From Bacteroidota bacterium (lineage in GTDB: Bacteria > Bacteroidota > Bacteroidia > B-17B0 > Aurantibacillaceae): DNA of 64,000 nt. The notes beneath the pieces were generated by a model. That model worked only from the letters and a program-made list of their open reading frames with translations, was not told the DNA's origin and searched no databases. Shown here one piece after another: positions 54,048-62,974 of this stretch. The stretch spans positions 28,888 to 92,887 of the forward strand of contig JAUXTT010000037.1 of the NCBI GenBank assembly GCA_030684395.1, written 5' to 3'. The position numbers and the translations under genes were made by a program. Positions within the stretch are counted from its first letter, which is position 1. The number at the start of each line of letters is the position of its first letter.

Positions 54048-54983
54048 ATGAGCAATTATTTTATCTGCACACGCAATGTAAAAGGAAGGGGTAACAGAGT
54101 ACAATTTGGAAACGAACCCGGGGAAGCTACTTTTTTGGTAGTACCCGAGGATAATACTTCATTAAGCCCTTCATATAAACAGCCCACGCAAAAAGCATGG
54201 CTTGCCAAACTATTGGCCGGACGTGAGCTGAAAGATATTTTGATATACATTCATGGGTATAACATGGATATGGAAAACGTGGTGCAGCGTCACAAGATTT
54301 TAAAAGCAGGATTACAACAAAATGGCTGGAACGGAGAGTTAGTTACTTTTGTATGGCCAAGTAACACAGAACCATTGTTGTATTTGGAAGACAGGCACGA
54401 TGCTAAAAGAGTATCCATGGAATTGGTGAGCAAAGGCATGCGTTTTTTTGAACAACAGGTACTGGATGGGTGCAGAATAAATGTACATGTAATTGCACAC
54501 TCTACCGGAGCTTTTATTCTACGCGAATCTTTTACCGATTCCATAAAAACAGCTTATGCATCCGACAATTGGACAGCCTCTCAAATTATTTTTATTGGGG
54601 GTGATATTGCATCCAGTTCAATGGAAGGCATGATGGGAACACCTGTGTATAACCGGTGTGTTAGGTTTACCAATTATTTCAGTAATTACGATTCCATTTT
54701 AGGGCTTTCCGGTGTAAAGCGGTTAGGGCTTGAGAATAGGGTAGGACGTGTAGGTTTACCAATGGGCTCTCCCGAAAAAGCAGTAGACGTAAACTGTAGT
54801 GAGTATTACGAAAAATATAAAGATAGCATCCAGGTGGAGAATGCGGCGCACTCACACTCCTGGCATTTTTGGAGTAAAGAATTTTTTAAAGACCTTGTCT
54901 ATACCTTAAAAGGAGAAATGGACCGCCACGTGATTCCTACCCGGGAATTAAGGAGCGATGGTGAATTGTATTTAAAGACCTAA
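54048..54983 (+). CDS. Alpha/beta hydrolase, DUF900-like
   Basis: This 311-residue protein has an alpha/beta-hydrolase core: oxyanion motif IYIHGYNMD (H69, G70) and nucleophile elbow HVIAHSTGAFIL with S152 (AHSTG). A DUF900-like arrangement is suggested by VTFVWPSN and WHFWSKEFF with the likely catalytic His. There is no signal peptide. Family members hydrolyse esters, but the substrate is unknown. It is followed 12 bases later by a 58-aa membrane protein. Confidence 0.78.
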   Translation: MSNYFICTRNVKGRGNRVQFGNEPGEATFLVVPEDNTSLSPSYKQPTQKAWLAKLLAGRELKDILIYIHGYNMDMENVVQRHKILKAGLQQNGWNGELVTFVWPSNTEPLLYLEDRHDAKRVSMELVSKGMRFFEQQVLDGCRINVHVIAHSTGAFILRESFTDSIKTAYASDNWTASQIIFIGGDIASSSMEGMMGTPVYNRCVRFTNYFSNYDSILGLSGVKRLGLENRVGRVGLPMGSPEKAVDVNCSEYYEKYKDSIQVENAAHSHSWHFWSKEFFKDLVYTLKGEMDRHVIPTRELRSDGELYLKT

Positions 54984-54995
54984 ACAATTAAATAA

Positions 54996-55172
54996 ATGAT
55001 CATGAAAAAATATCAACTGCATTATAGCAGCGAACAACAAGGATCGTTTGATGCCGGCGGGCTCGAAGAAGAAGCCGTTAAAAAGGGATCAGGAACAAAT
55101 GTGATGCTAATTATATTTACAATAGCCGTAATAACTTTTGTGGCATTTGCTATTGCAGGATTGAAGGGGTAG
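54996..55172 (+). CDS. Small single-span membrane protein
   Basis: A 58-codon frame, also readable from the ATG at 55002 (56 codons). The N-terminal half is polar and acidic (QGSFDAGGLEEEAVKKGSG) and the end is a membrane span (VMLIIFTIAVITFVAFAIAG) with a short LKG tail. It follows the hydrolase after 12 bases and precedes the sensor kinase. It is probably a real tail-anchored protein. Confidence 0.5.
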   Translation: MIMKKYQLHYSSEQQGSFDAGGLEEEAVKKGSGTNVMLIIFTIAVITFVAFAIAGLKG

Positions 55173-55266
55173 GGTTTAGGTGTTACGCCAAATAACTTCT
55201 GTGAATTCAAACAAAAGATTAAAATGCAATATGTAAAACCTGAAATACAGCATTAAGATAACTAAA

Positions 55267-57111
55267 ATGAAACAAGAAGCTGAAATAGAACAACGAGCCA
55301 GAGAAATTTCAGATTACAAATATGCTCTGGATGAGTCGTCCATTGTAGCTATTACAGATCAAAATGGGGTCATCATTCATGCTAATGATAATTTCTGTAA
55401 AATCTCCGGATACAGTCGGGGAGAATTAATCGGTCAGGACCATCGTATAATTAATTCGGGTTACCATTCTAAGGAGTTCATGAAAAATTTATGGACTACT
55501 ATTACCAATGGAAAAATATGGAAAGGTGAAATTAAAAATAGAACAAAGGATGGAACTTTTTATTGGGTAGATACAAGTATTGTCCCTTTTTTAAATGATC
55601 AGGGAAAACTTTTTCAGTATATGACCATCCAAAGCGATATAACAACAAGGAAGATTGCGGAGGAAAAATTAAGAACGGCTCAAACTTACCTGCAATCCAG
55701 TATCGAAAGTTATAAAGATGTGCTTGTTTTTTCAATTGATACCAACTATAACTACCTGCTTTTTAATTCAGCTTTTAAAACCGCTACTATGTACGCATAT
55801 GGAACAGAAGTAGAGGCTGGAATTTCGATGCTTGATAGCATAACTGTTGATAAAGACAGGGAAAAGGCAAAGGCTAATTGTGATAAGGCACTGGCAGGAG
55901 AAAGACACACTATGCTGGAAGTATATGGTGATGTGAACCGAAGCTATTATGAAACTACCTATAGTCCTATTCGCGATCATAATAACGAATTAATTGGTGC
56001 TGCTGTATTATCAGCAAATGTTACTAAACGAAAGGAAGTAGAACACCAATTAAAAGCAGGTGAAGAGAAACAAAAAATGCTTTTGGATTCGATAGATGAA
56101 GGCTTCTGTATAATTGAGATGATTTTTGATGAACAAAAAAAGCCGATTGATTATCGGTTTTTGGAGATCAATGCATCCTTTGAAAAACAAACAGGAATGC
56201 ACGATGCTGTTGGCAAACGTATGCGTGAGTTTGCTCCCAACCACGAAGAGCGTTGGTTTCAAATTTATGGGAAAATCGCATTAACAGGCGAATCTATCCG
56301 GTTTGAGAATCAGGCAGAGCAATTACATCGCTGGTATAATGTTTATGCCTTTCGTGTTGGAGAGCCCGAAGTTTTTCAGGTTGCAATACTGTTTAATGAT
56401 ATTACAGAACACAAAAAAGCAGAGCAGCAATTGCAGGCAGTGAATAAAGAATTGGAAGCATTTTCCTATTCTGTTGCCCATGATCTTCGGGCACCACTTC
56501 GTTCGGTAAATGGTTATGCAGAAATGCTAAACGAGGATTATGGTAATGTATTAGACGGTGAAGGAAAACGGCTTATTGAAACCATAAAACAGAATGCAGC
56601 AAAAATGGGGCTACTCATTGATGATTTGTTAGCATTTTCACGCCTTGGAAGAAAACAATTACAGAAGACAAAAACTGACATGACTGCACTCACCAATGAG
56701 GTGCTGGCTGAAGTGAAACAATCAATTACGCATCAACCTCAGGTAATAATCAACAAACTTCATGATGTGATGGGTGATTATAGCTTACTTTATCAGGTAA
56801 TGTTTAACCTAATTTCAAATGCAGTTAAATATTCTTCCAAAAAAGAAAGCCCACTTATTCAACTATCTTCTGAAATTAAAAATAATGAAGTTGTATTTTC
56901 GGTGAAGGACAACGGAGCAGGTTTTGATATGAGATATGTAGGTAAGCTTTTTGGAGTATTTCAAAGGTTACACACTAACAAGGAATTTGAAGGCACAGGA
57001 ATTGGTTTGGCCACTGTGTACAGAATTATTACTAAACACGAGGGAAAAATGTGGGCTGAAGGAAAAGTAGATGAAGGTGCTGCTTTTTATTTTACATTAC
57101 CTCTTAATTAA
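55267..57111 (+). CDS. Soluble PAS-domain sensor histidine kinase
   Basis: This 614-residue kinase has no membrane span. It carries three PAS-like units: about 20-130 ([42 protein letters not shown]), 140-260, and 268-385 ([31 protein letters not shown]). The H-box is [15 protein letters not shown], with H405 phosphorylated, and the ATPase has [20 protein letters not shown] and [12 protein letters not shown]. It is closely like phytochrome-type kinases with Rcp partners. The adjacent receiver starts 19 bases after its stop. Confidence 0.9.
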   Translation: MKQEAEIEQRAREISDYKYALDESSIVAITDQNGVIIHANDNFCKISGYSRGELIGQDHRIINSGYHSKEFMKNLWTTITNGKIWKGEIKNRTKDGTFYWVDTSIVPFLNDQGKLFQYMTIQSDITTRKIAEEKLRTAQTYLQSSIESYKDVLVFSIDTNYNYLLFNSAFKTATMYAYGTEVEAGISMLDSITVDKDREKAKANCDKALAGERHTMLEVYGDVNRSYYETTYSPIRDHNNELIGAAVLSANVTKRKEVEHQLKAGEEKQKMLLDSIDEGFCIIEMIFDEQKKPIDYRFLEINASFEKQTGMHDAVGKRMREFAPNHEERWFQIYGKIALTGESIRFENQAEQLHRWYNVYAFRVGEPEVFQVAILFNDITEHKKAEQQLQAVNKELEAFSYSVAHDLRAPLRSVNGYAEMLNEDYGNVLDGEGKRLIETIKQNAAKMGLLIDDLLAFSRLGRKQLQKTKTDMTALTNEVLAEVKQSITHQPQVIINKLHDVMGDYSLLYQVMFNLISNAVKYSSKKESPLIQLSSEIKNNEVVFSVKDNGAGFDMRYVGKLFGVFQRLHTNKEFEGTGIGLATVYRIITKHEGKMWAEGKVDEGAAFYFTLPLN

Positions 57112-57130
57112 TAGAAAAAGGAAAATCAGT

Positions 57131-57574
57131 ATGAAAAACAATGAAATTGAAATTCTGCTTGTAGAAGATAACACGGGTGATGCTGAACTTACTATCCGTG
57201 CTTTGAGAAAAAGTAACATGGCAAACAAACTGGTGCATTTGGAAAATGGAGCAGATGCCCTTGATTATATTTTTGCTGAAGGAATTTATGCACACCGAAA
57301 CATGGACAACTTGCCCAGAGTAATTTTACTTGACTTAAATATGCCAAAAATAAATGGTATTGAAGTACTGCAAAAAATTAAATCGGACGAACGAACAAAG
57401 AAAATACCGGTTGTTGTACTTACATCATCCAAAGAAGATCCCGACATAGAGAGATGTTATGAATTAGGAGTAAACAGTTATATCGTAAAACCTGTTGAAT
57501 TTGAAAAGTTCATGAAAGCAGTGGGTGAACTGGGCTTATATTGGTTGTTGCTTAATCAGTCTCCGCCGCTTTAA
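57131..57574 (+). CDS. Single-domain response regulator, Rcp1-like
   Basis: This 147-residue protein is a stand-alone receiver: EILLVEDN (E12, D13), phosphoacceptor D68 in [23 protein letters not shown], and K in SYIVKPV. There is no output domain. The Rcp family partners kinases of the preceding type. ATG 57131 is used, since the extension to 57071 runs into the upstream gene. The next kinase gene starts 10 bases after its stop. Confidence 0.9.
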   Translation: MKNNEIEILLVEDNTGDAELTIRALRKSNMANKLVHLENGADALDYIFAEGIYAHRNMDNLPRVILLDLNMPKINGIEVLQKIKSDERTKKIPVVVLTSSKEDPDIERCYELGVNSYIVKPVEFEKFMKAVGELGLYWLLLNQSPPL

Positions 57575-57584
57575 AGTAGAAATA

Positions 57585-59051
57585 ATGGAAAATATGACGA
57601 GCAAATTTACCGAACTTACTTTTCAGCTTATAGTAGAGTCTTCTCCTAATGCTATAGTACTGGTTAATAAAGAAGGAAAAATTGCTTACGTAAACAACCA
57701 GACAGAAAAATTATTTGGATACCCAAGAACGGAGTTAATAGGGGGCAAAGTAGAACAACTTATTCCGGAACGCTATAGTAAAAATCACCAGGGGTTTGTA
57801 GAAATGTTTTTCAAAACACCCACCGTTCGGTCGATGGGAGCAGGAAGGGAACTTTTTGCTATACGTAAAGACAAAACCGAGTTCCCGATTGAAATAGGGC
57901 TAAACCCTGTTGTAACAGTTGAAGGCACATTGGTGCTAGCCTCTATCATTGATATCACAGAAAGAAAAAAAGCGGAACAACAATTTAAGCTGGTAGTAGA
58001 GTCGGCACCAAACGCTATGATATTGGTTAATAGTTCGTCACAAATAACCCTGGTAAATAATCAGGCTGAAAAGCTTTTTGGATACTCGCGCAACGAGTTG
58101 ATTGGAAGCAAACTCGAAATGCTTATTCCGGAAAGGTTCCGTTCCCACCACCCTGATTATAGGAAAGCATTTTTTCAAAAACCGCAAGTTCGTTCAATGG
58201 GAATGGGTCGTGATCTTTTTGGGTTAAAAAAAGATGGCACTGAAGTTCAGGTAGAGATTGGTTTAAACCCAATTGAAACCTCAGAAGGAAATATGGTGTT
58301 GGCTTCCATTATTGATATAACAGAAAGAAAAGTCCAGGAGCTATCACTTAAAAAACAGGTAGAACTTGAAACTAAAAACATGGAGCTGGAACAATTTGCT
58401 TATATAGCTTCACATGATTTGCAGGCACCGTTGCGAACCATTTCAAATTATATGCAGCTGTTTGAAGAAGATTACTTTTCATTGTTAGATAGCAATGCAC
58501 ATAATTACCTGAACAGAGTAAATAAAGCTATTGAAAGAATGAGTGCATTAATAAAAGCACTGTTGGATTTTTCAAGGTTAGGACTTAACAGACATTTAAG
58601 TTGCGTGGCTTGCGGTAAAATGATTTCGGATGTATGCGCGGATATTGAACAAACTATTAAAGATTCAGAAGCTGTTATTGAGGTTGGCGAAATGCCCTCA
58701 ATAAATGCATACGAAGTTGAAATACGTCAATTATTTCAAAATCTCATTTCAAATGCCATTAAATTCAGGAAAAAAGATGTTCCTCCTCTGATAAAAATTA
58801 CGTCTGAAAAAATAAAAGACAAATGGAAATTCTCTATTTGTGACAACGGTATTGGAATAGAACGAATTCATTTTGACAGAGTGTTTTTTATTTTTCAACG
58901 GTTAAATACGGAAGATCAATACGAAGGTTACGGAATCGGGCTTGCCAATTGCAAAAAAATAGTTGAGTTACACAAAGGCAAAATAGGGATTGAATCGGAA
59001 CCGGGAACAGGAACTACATTTTATTTTACAATTTCAAACTTTATACAATGA
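57585..59051 (+). CDS. Soluble sensor histidine kinase with tandem near-identical PAS domains
   Basis: This 488-residue kinase has two PAS domains that are close copies of each other: residues 10-128 and 135-250, each with VESxPNAxxLVN, LFGYxRxELIG, LIPERxxxxH and VRSMGxGRxLF. The H-box [10 protein letters not shown] carries H277. The ATPase has [19 protein letters not shown] and [11 protein letters not shown]. No membrane span. The start ATG is 57585. It overlaps the next receiver gene by four bases, so the operon is kinase-receiver-kinase-receiver. Confidence 0.9.
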   Translation: MENMTSKFTELTFQLIVESSPNAIVLVNKEGKIAYVNNQTEKLFGYPRTELIGGKVEQLIPERYSKNHQGFVEMFFKTPTVRSMGAGRELFAIRKDKTEFPIEIGLNPVVTVEGTLVLASIIDITERKKAEQQFKLVVESAPNAMILVNSSSQITLVNNQAEKLFGYSRNELIGSKLEMLIPERFRSHHPDYRKAFFQKPQVRSMGMGRDLFGLKKDGTEVQVEIGLNPIETSEGNMVLASIIDITERKVQELSLKKQVELETKNMELEQFAYIASHDLQAPLRTISNYMQLFEEDYFSLLDSNAHNYLNRVNKAIERMSALIKALLDFSRLGLNRHLSCVACGKMISDVCADIEQTIKDSEAVIEVGEMPSINAYEVEIRQLFQNLISNAIKFRKKDVPPLIKITSEKIKDKWKFSICDNGIGIERIHFDRVFFIFQRLNTEDQYEGYGIGLANCKKIVELHKGKIGIESEPGTGTTFYFTISNFIQ

Positions 59052-59455
59052 AAAAACAACTGGGCTGCATTATGCTGGTAGATGATAATCCGGATGATAA
59101 TTTTTTTCACGAAAGAGTTATAAGGAAGAATCAGGTTGCCAATTGCATAATATCAAAAGAAAGCGCAAAGGAAGCTTTGGCTTATTTAAAATCGGAAACA
59201 AAGAATGATGCTGAGCAGATTGATATTATCTTTCTTGATATCAATATGCCTGGAATGAATGGCTGGGAGTTCCTTGATGAATACAATAAACTTGATAGGG
59301 CATTACAAAGTGAGGTAGTGATAGTTATGCTTACAACCTCAGATAATCCCGATGATAGGCTAAAGGCAACGAAATGGAATTTTGTTTCTGACTTTAAAAC
59401 GAAACCCCTTACAAAACAAATGCTTGATGATATTTTAGAAAGGTACTTTAAGTAA
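59048..59455 (+). CDS. Single-domain response regulator
   Basis: This 135-residue receiver has IMLVDDN (D12, D13), D64 in [24 protein letters not shown] and K in FKTKPL. There is no output domain. It is probably the partner of the kinase with which it overlaps (ATGA). Its likely target is a protein, not DNA. Confidence 0.92.
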   Translation: MKKQLGCIMLVDDNPDDNFFHERVIRKNQVANCIISKESAKEALAYLKSETKNDAEQIDIIFLDINMPGMNGWEFLDEYNKLDRALQSEVVIVMLTTSDNPDDRLKATKWNFVSDFKTKPLTKQMLDDILERYFK

Positions 59456-59583
59456 GACTAATAAAACCTGATATTTGCATTTAAAGCAACGGCTTTATTA
59501 ATGAAGGTGGCAAGTTCAGGATAAAAGACTCCTTGCTAATCATATAGATCCTTTTAGTATATTTATGATATCGAAGCATTGTT

Positions 59584-60969
59584 ATGAAATTATACAAAAC
59601 CTTTTCTGTTCACATATCCGTTGTAATAATTTTTCTTTTATTGTCTGTGAGTTATAAAGCGCAAATAAAAGAAAGTAAATACAAGGAAGTTGATTCACTA
59701 ACCCAATCGGGTTCAATCATTAATGCCATGGCGGCTACCCGTAAACTGGAAGGTGAGCTGATAAAGGACAGCACAACTTCTACGTATTGGATAAAATATG
59801 CAAAGGCCGCTAATAACATTTACCGTACTAAAGATGCAAAGGCCGCTATGCAAAAGGCAGTGAATAAGGATAAAAATGATGCCAACGCCTATTATGAAAA
59901 AGGGCGTTTACATAATATGATGAATGAGTTTCCGGAAGCACTTTTTTCTTTAAATAGGGCAATTGAACTAAAACCCGAAGCAGAATATTATTATTGGAGA
60001 GGTATCATTTATCAGCGGCAAGAAGATAATGATAAGGCTATGATGGACTATGATGTGGCAATGTCTAAATCGTTTGAAACAGCTGAAATGTACAATAACT
60101 ATGCTATTTTGCTTGCACAAAAGGAAAACTATGATAAAGCACTTTTGGTAATTAACAAAGCCATTTTATTGAAACCTGATTATGCAGAGGCTTACTCCGC
60201 AAGGGCAAAAATTTATTTCTACACCTATCGTCTCGATTCGGCCTGTGTTGATAAAGATAAATCTTGGAGCCTTGGTTACAAAAAAGCGATTACCATTCCC
60301 GATGAAATATGTAAGGGATCGCAAACAATAAAACTTCAGTATGCAGCCGAAATGATGATGCAAACTAATATGCACAAACAAGCGATCATTGGCTTTAACT
60401 GGCTAATGCAACTGCACCCCGATTCATCTAACTATTGTCTCAACAGAGGTTTTTGTTATTACAAACTAAAAGAATATGATAAAGCTGAAAAGGACTATGT
60501 TGATGCCCTTGAATTAAAACGTCCCGATAAAAAATTGCTGTATAGTAACATGAGCCTGTTGTATTTTGATGTGAACAATTACGAAAAATCGGTAGAGGCA
60601 TCCAGTCAATGGATTAAGCTGGATCCAAAAGATTATATAGCTTATGTAGAAAGAGGATTATCGTATCGAAAATTAAAAAAATTCAAAGAGGCGGAAGCTG
60701 ATTTTAATAAATCACTTGCATTGAAACCCGATTATTTCAGAGCTTTAGGTTACCGTTCGTTTTTATTTCTCGAATTAGGTAAGTACGAGAAAGCCCGGGA
60801 GGATGCGCAAAAATCAGTTGACTTAAAGCCGGAATATGGTTATGGCTACGTAGTACTGGGTCAGGCAAAAAAGGAACTGGGTATTGAAGGGTATTGTTTG
60901 GATTTTCTTCAGGCCAAAAAGTTCAATGGCCCGGATGCCGGGGAACTGATTAGCAGGTTTTGCAAATAG
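59584..60969 (+). CDS. Secreted TPR-repeat protein
   Basis: This 461-residue exported protein (signal KLYKTFSVHISVVIIFLLLSVSYKA) consists mainly of tetratricopeptide repeats: for example NAYYEKGRLHNMMNEFPEALFSLNRAIELKP, EMYNNYAILLAQKENYDKALLVINKAILLKP, and later copies at 290-440 (LNRGFCYYKLKEYDKAEKDYVDALEL). About nine units can be counted. The periplasmic superhelix should bind protein partners. No enzymatic domain is present. Confidence 0.85.
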   Translation: MKLYKTFSVHISVVIIFLLLSVSYKAQIKESKYKEVDSLTQSGSIINAMAATRKLEGELIKDSTTSTYWIKYAKAANNIYRTKDAKAAMQKAVNKDKNDANAYYEKGRLHNMMNEFPEALFSLNRAIELKPEAEYYYWRGIIYQRQEDNDKAMMDYDVAMSKSFETAEMYNNYAILLAQKENYDKALLVINKAILLKPDYAEAYSARAKIYFYTYRLDSACVDKDKSWSLGYKKAITIPDEICKGSQTIKLQYAAEMMMQTNMHKQAIIGFNWLMQLHPDSSNYCLNRGFCYYKLKEYDKAEKDYVDALELKRPDKKLLYSNMSLLYFDVNNYEKSVEASSQWIKLDPKDYIAYVERGLSYRKLKKFKEAEADFNKSLALKPDYFRALGYRSFLFLELGKYEKAREDAQKSVDLKPEYGYGYVVLGQAKKELGIEGYCLDFLQAKKFNGPDAGELISRFCK

Positions 60970-61259
60970 CATCCGCTTTTTTGGTTTCGAACATAAAAAA
61001 CTGATGGGAAACTCTGGTTGTTCTGTTAAGTTTAACCAATAGTAAATAAATACTCTTGAAAACCAACTTCTTACATTAAAATTTCGGTTTTTTTGCCTTT
61101 TCTAAAAAAAAACGAAAAACACGTATTTATACGTATTGACTGGCGTTGTTTTGGGTGATAAATTTGGCCAAAAATTATGCGAACATACTAAATGATAGGA
61201 CAACATTTAGCTGTTTGTATGCTTTTAAATTTTTTATTAAACCTTTAAAAAAAAAAATT
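60970..61259. other. Intergenic with operator D
   Basis: No ORF except the out-of-gene 5' extension of the tail-collar gene. The right part is A-rich and would be its leader, about 85 bases. Confidence 0.4.
61121..61166 (+). promoter_or_regulatory. Operator/promoter D
   Basis: ACGTATTTATACGT (61121-61134), one base, TTGAC (TTG 61136-61138), 20 bases, then TAAATTTG (61159-61166). The layout is the same as operator B. It precedes the tail-collar gene. Confidence 0.8.
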
Positions 61260-61802
61260 ATGGACGAGTACATGGGTATTGTTAAGTTATTTGCGGGTAA
61301 TTTTGCGCCGCAGGGTTGGTTTTTGTGTAATGGTCAATTGTTGCCTATTTCGCAGTATACTGCTTTGTTTTCTCTTTTGGGAACAACTTATGGAGGTGAT
61401 GGAAATACAACATTTGGATTGCCAGATCTAAGATCACGTGTTCCTATTGGTACAGGTTCAGGAAGCCCATTTCCTGAGATCCAACTAGGACAAATGGCAG
61501 GAGAGACTAATCATACTTTAATTCAAACTGAAATTCCGGCGCACACTCATATGCAAATGGGAAGCACTTCACAGGCAGATCAAACAACTCCTTCAAATGC
61601 TTCTGTAATAGCAGCACCGGGAACTTTGTCAGGAAGATCATTTACACCAACATTGGGTTTTGTTAATTCAACACCAAATACTCAGTTAAGTCCTGCTGCT
61701 ATTTCTCCTGCAGGAGGAAGTCAGCCGCATAATAATATGCAGCCGTACTTAGGTCTTAATTATATCATTTGCTGGCAGGGTATTTATCCTTCACGCCCTT
61801 AA
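61260..61802 (+). CDS. Phage tail collar / microcystin-dependent-protein-like
   Basis: This 180-residue protein opens MDEYMGIVKLFAGNFAPQGW, with FLCNGQLLPISQYTALFSLLGTTYGGDG and FGLPDLRSRVPIG. These are the signature of the tail collar/MdpB family. The C-terminal half is Thr/Ser/Pro-rich (GSTSQADQTTPSNASV) ending GLNYIICWQGIYPSRP. Start at ATG 61260; the extension to 61146 overlaps the promoter. Such proteins occur both as phage-tail pieces and as orphan bacterial secreted proteins. No other tail gene is nearby, so this may be an orphan. Confidence 0.85.
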   Translation: MDEYMGIVKLFAGNFAPQGWFLCNGQLLPISQYTALFSLLGTTYGGDGNTTFGLPDLRSRVPIGTGSGSPFPEIQLGQMAGETNHTLIQTEIPAHTHMQMGSTSQADQTTPSNASVIAAPGTLSGRSFTPTLGFVNSTPNTQLSPAAISPAGGSQPHNNMQPYLGLNYIICWQGIYPSRP

Positions 61803-61809
61803 TTAATAC

Positions 61810-62874
61810 TCAGAGGGGAGCTTGAGCATCTACTTCCCTCTGATTTTTTACTTGCCAAAAAGGAATAGCACTGAAATCGTATACAAGACTAAACGATTGT
61901 GCTTTTTCGAAAGTATATAAGGATGCTATACAATATGGATTGGTGATGGCGGATTCGCCACTATTGAGAACATAATCACCAAACACTTTAATGTGAGTAG
62001 TGATACAAAGGTCAGGATACGAACTGAAGTTTTCAGGTACTTCAAAAGTTTTACTGATAAAATAATATTCGTTCTTTTTTTTATTTATTGAAAAGCTATT
62101 AGCCTTGCTGAGTGAAAATAATTTACCAAGCTCCAGCCTTTCTGATATAGCATTTGATATGCGCACCTTGTTTGTTGCGCTGGAAATGTCGAATCTTTTT
62201 TCGTTACCAGCCAATGTGCAACATAGATCAAGGTCGATGGATTCGGGAATTAATATTCCACCTTGGGTTAATTGAGGTGCCAGTTGTGCAGTAACACTAA
62301 GTTGTGGTTCACGGATCAATGCATAAAACATGGTTTCTGTGATAAGCAGGTGTAATTTTTTTTCGGAAGGATAGGTAAACCGGGTTGCATCAGCTTTTAC
62401 AGTACGTATATGGTAGTTAGAAAGACCTGCATGCTTTATTACAGATTTTACCGATGTTAATGATTGTTCATTAATATCCAGCAAGGTAATATCCAGTTGT
62501 TCTTCCTGAAAAAGCGGGAGGAGAGGTAATAATAAAGTTGCATAAGGCCCGCAGCCTGCATAAAGTATATTGATGCGCTCATTTGGAAAACGTTCAAAAA
62601 GAGAATGAACCGCCTGATGAATTCCTTTTAAAAAAGTGATGGTGCGAATAGTATCATCCAAACACAAAGCTGCATCCACAGTGGATATAGCAATTCCGTT
62701 CTTTAAAATAATATCAGAGTTATTTGTACTTAATGATGAAGAAAAATTGTCGTCTTTAGTGATTGAAACAAAAAAATGCGAAAGTGATAGTATAGCTCCG
62801 TTTGAATCAGCAGGTGTGGCTGCCTGAACAATTCGGGAGGTAATTTCACTTAATTTTTTTATATTCGTATTCAT
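61810..62874 (-). CDS. SAM-dependent methyltransferase, class I
   Basis: This 354-residue protein has a class I methyltransferase core: motif I NILYAGCGPYATLLLPLL, an acidic loop end LLDIN, VKADATRFTYPSEKKLHLLITETMFY, and a C-terminal beta-rich part. The N-terminal 110 residues are helical and form a separate domain. The THW-like loop may fit the PRMT-like architecture, but that is uncertain. It converges with the tail-collar gene, with only 7 bases between. ATG 62874 is taken as start. Confidence 0.75.
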   Translation of the reverse strand: MNTNIKKLSEITSRIVQAATPADSNGAILSLSHFFVSITKDDNFSSSLSTNNSDIILKNGIAISTVDAALCLDDTIRTITFLKGIHQAVHSLFERFPNERINILYAGCGPYATLLLPLLPLFQEEQLDITLLDINEQSLTSVKSVIKHAGLSNYHIRTVKADATRFTYPSEKKLHLLITETMFYALIREPQLSVTAQLAPQLTQGGILIPESIDLDLCCTLAGNEKRFDISSATNKVRISNAISERLELGKLFSLSKANSFSINKKKNEYYFISKTFEVPENFSSYPDLCITTHIKVFGDYVLNSGESAITNPYCIASLYTFEKAQSFSLVYDFSAIPFWQVKNQREVDAQAPL

Positions 62875-62974
62875 TTTTTTAATTAGACGATTTTGCAAAA
62901 GTATAAATAACTTAACTATAATATAATTTCAAACCTAAATAATAAACGATCATAATTTCTAAAAACAAGTAAAC

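Noticed and set aside
61260..61802. Tail-collar gene as evidence of a prophage or injection system
   Set aside because: No sheath, tube, baseplate, integrase or capsid gene lies nearby, so an intact prophage or injection machine is not supported.
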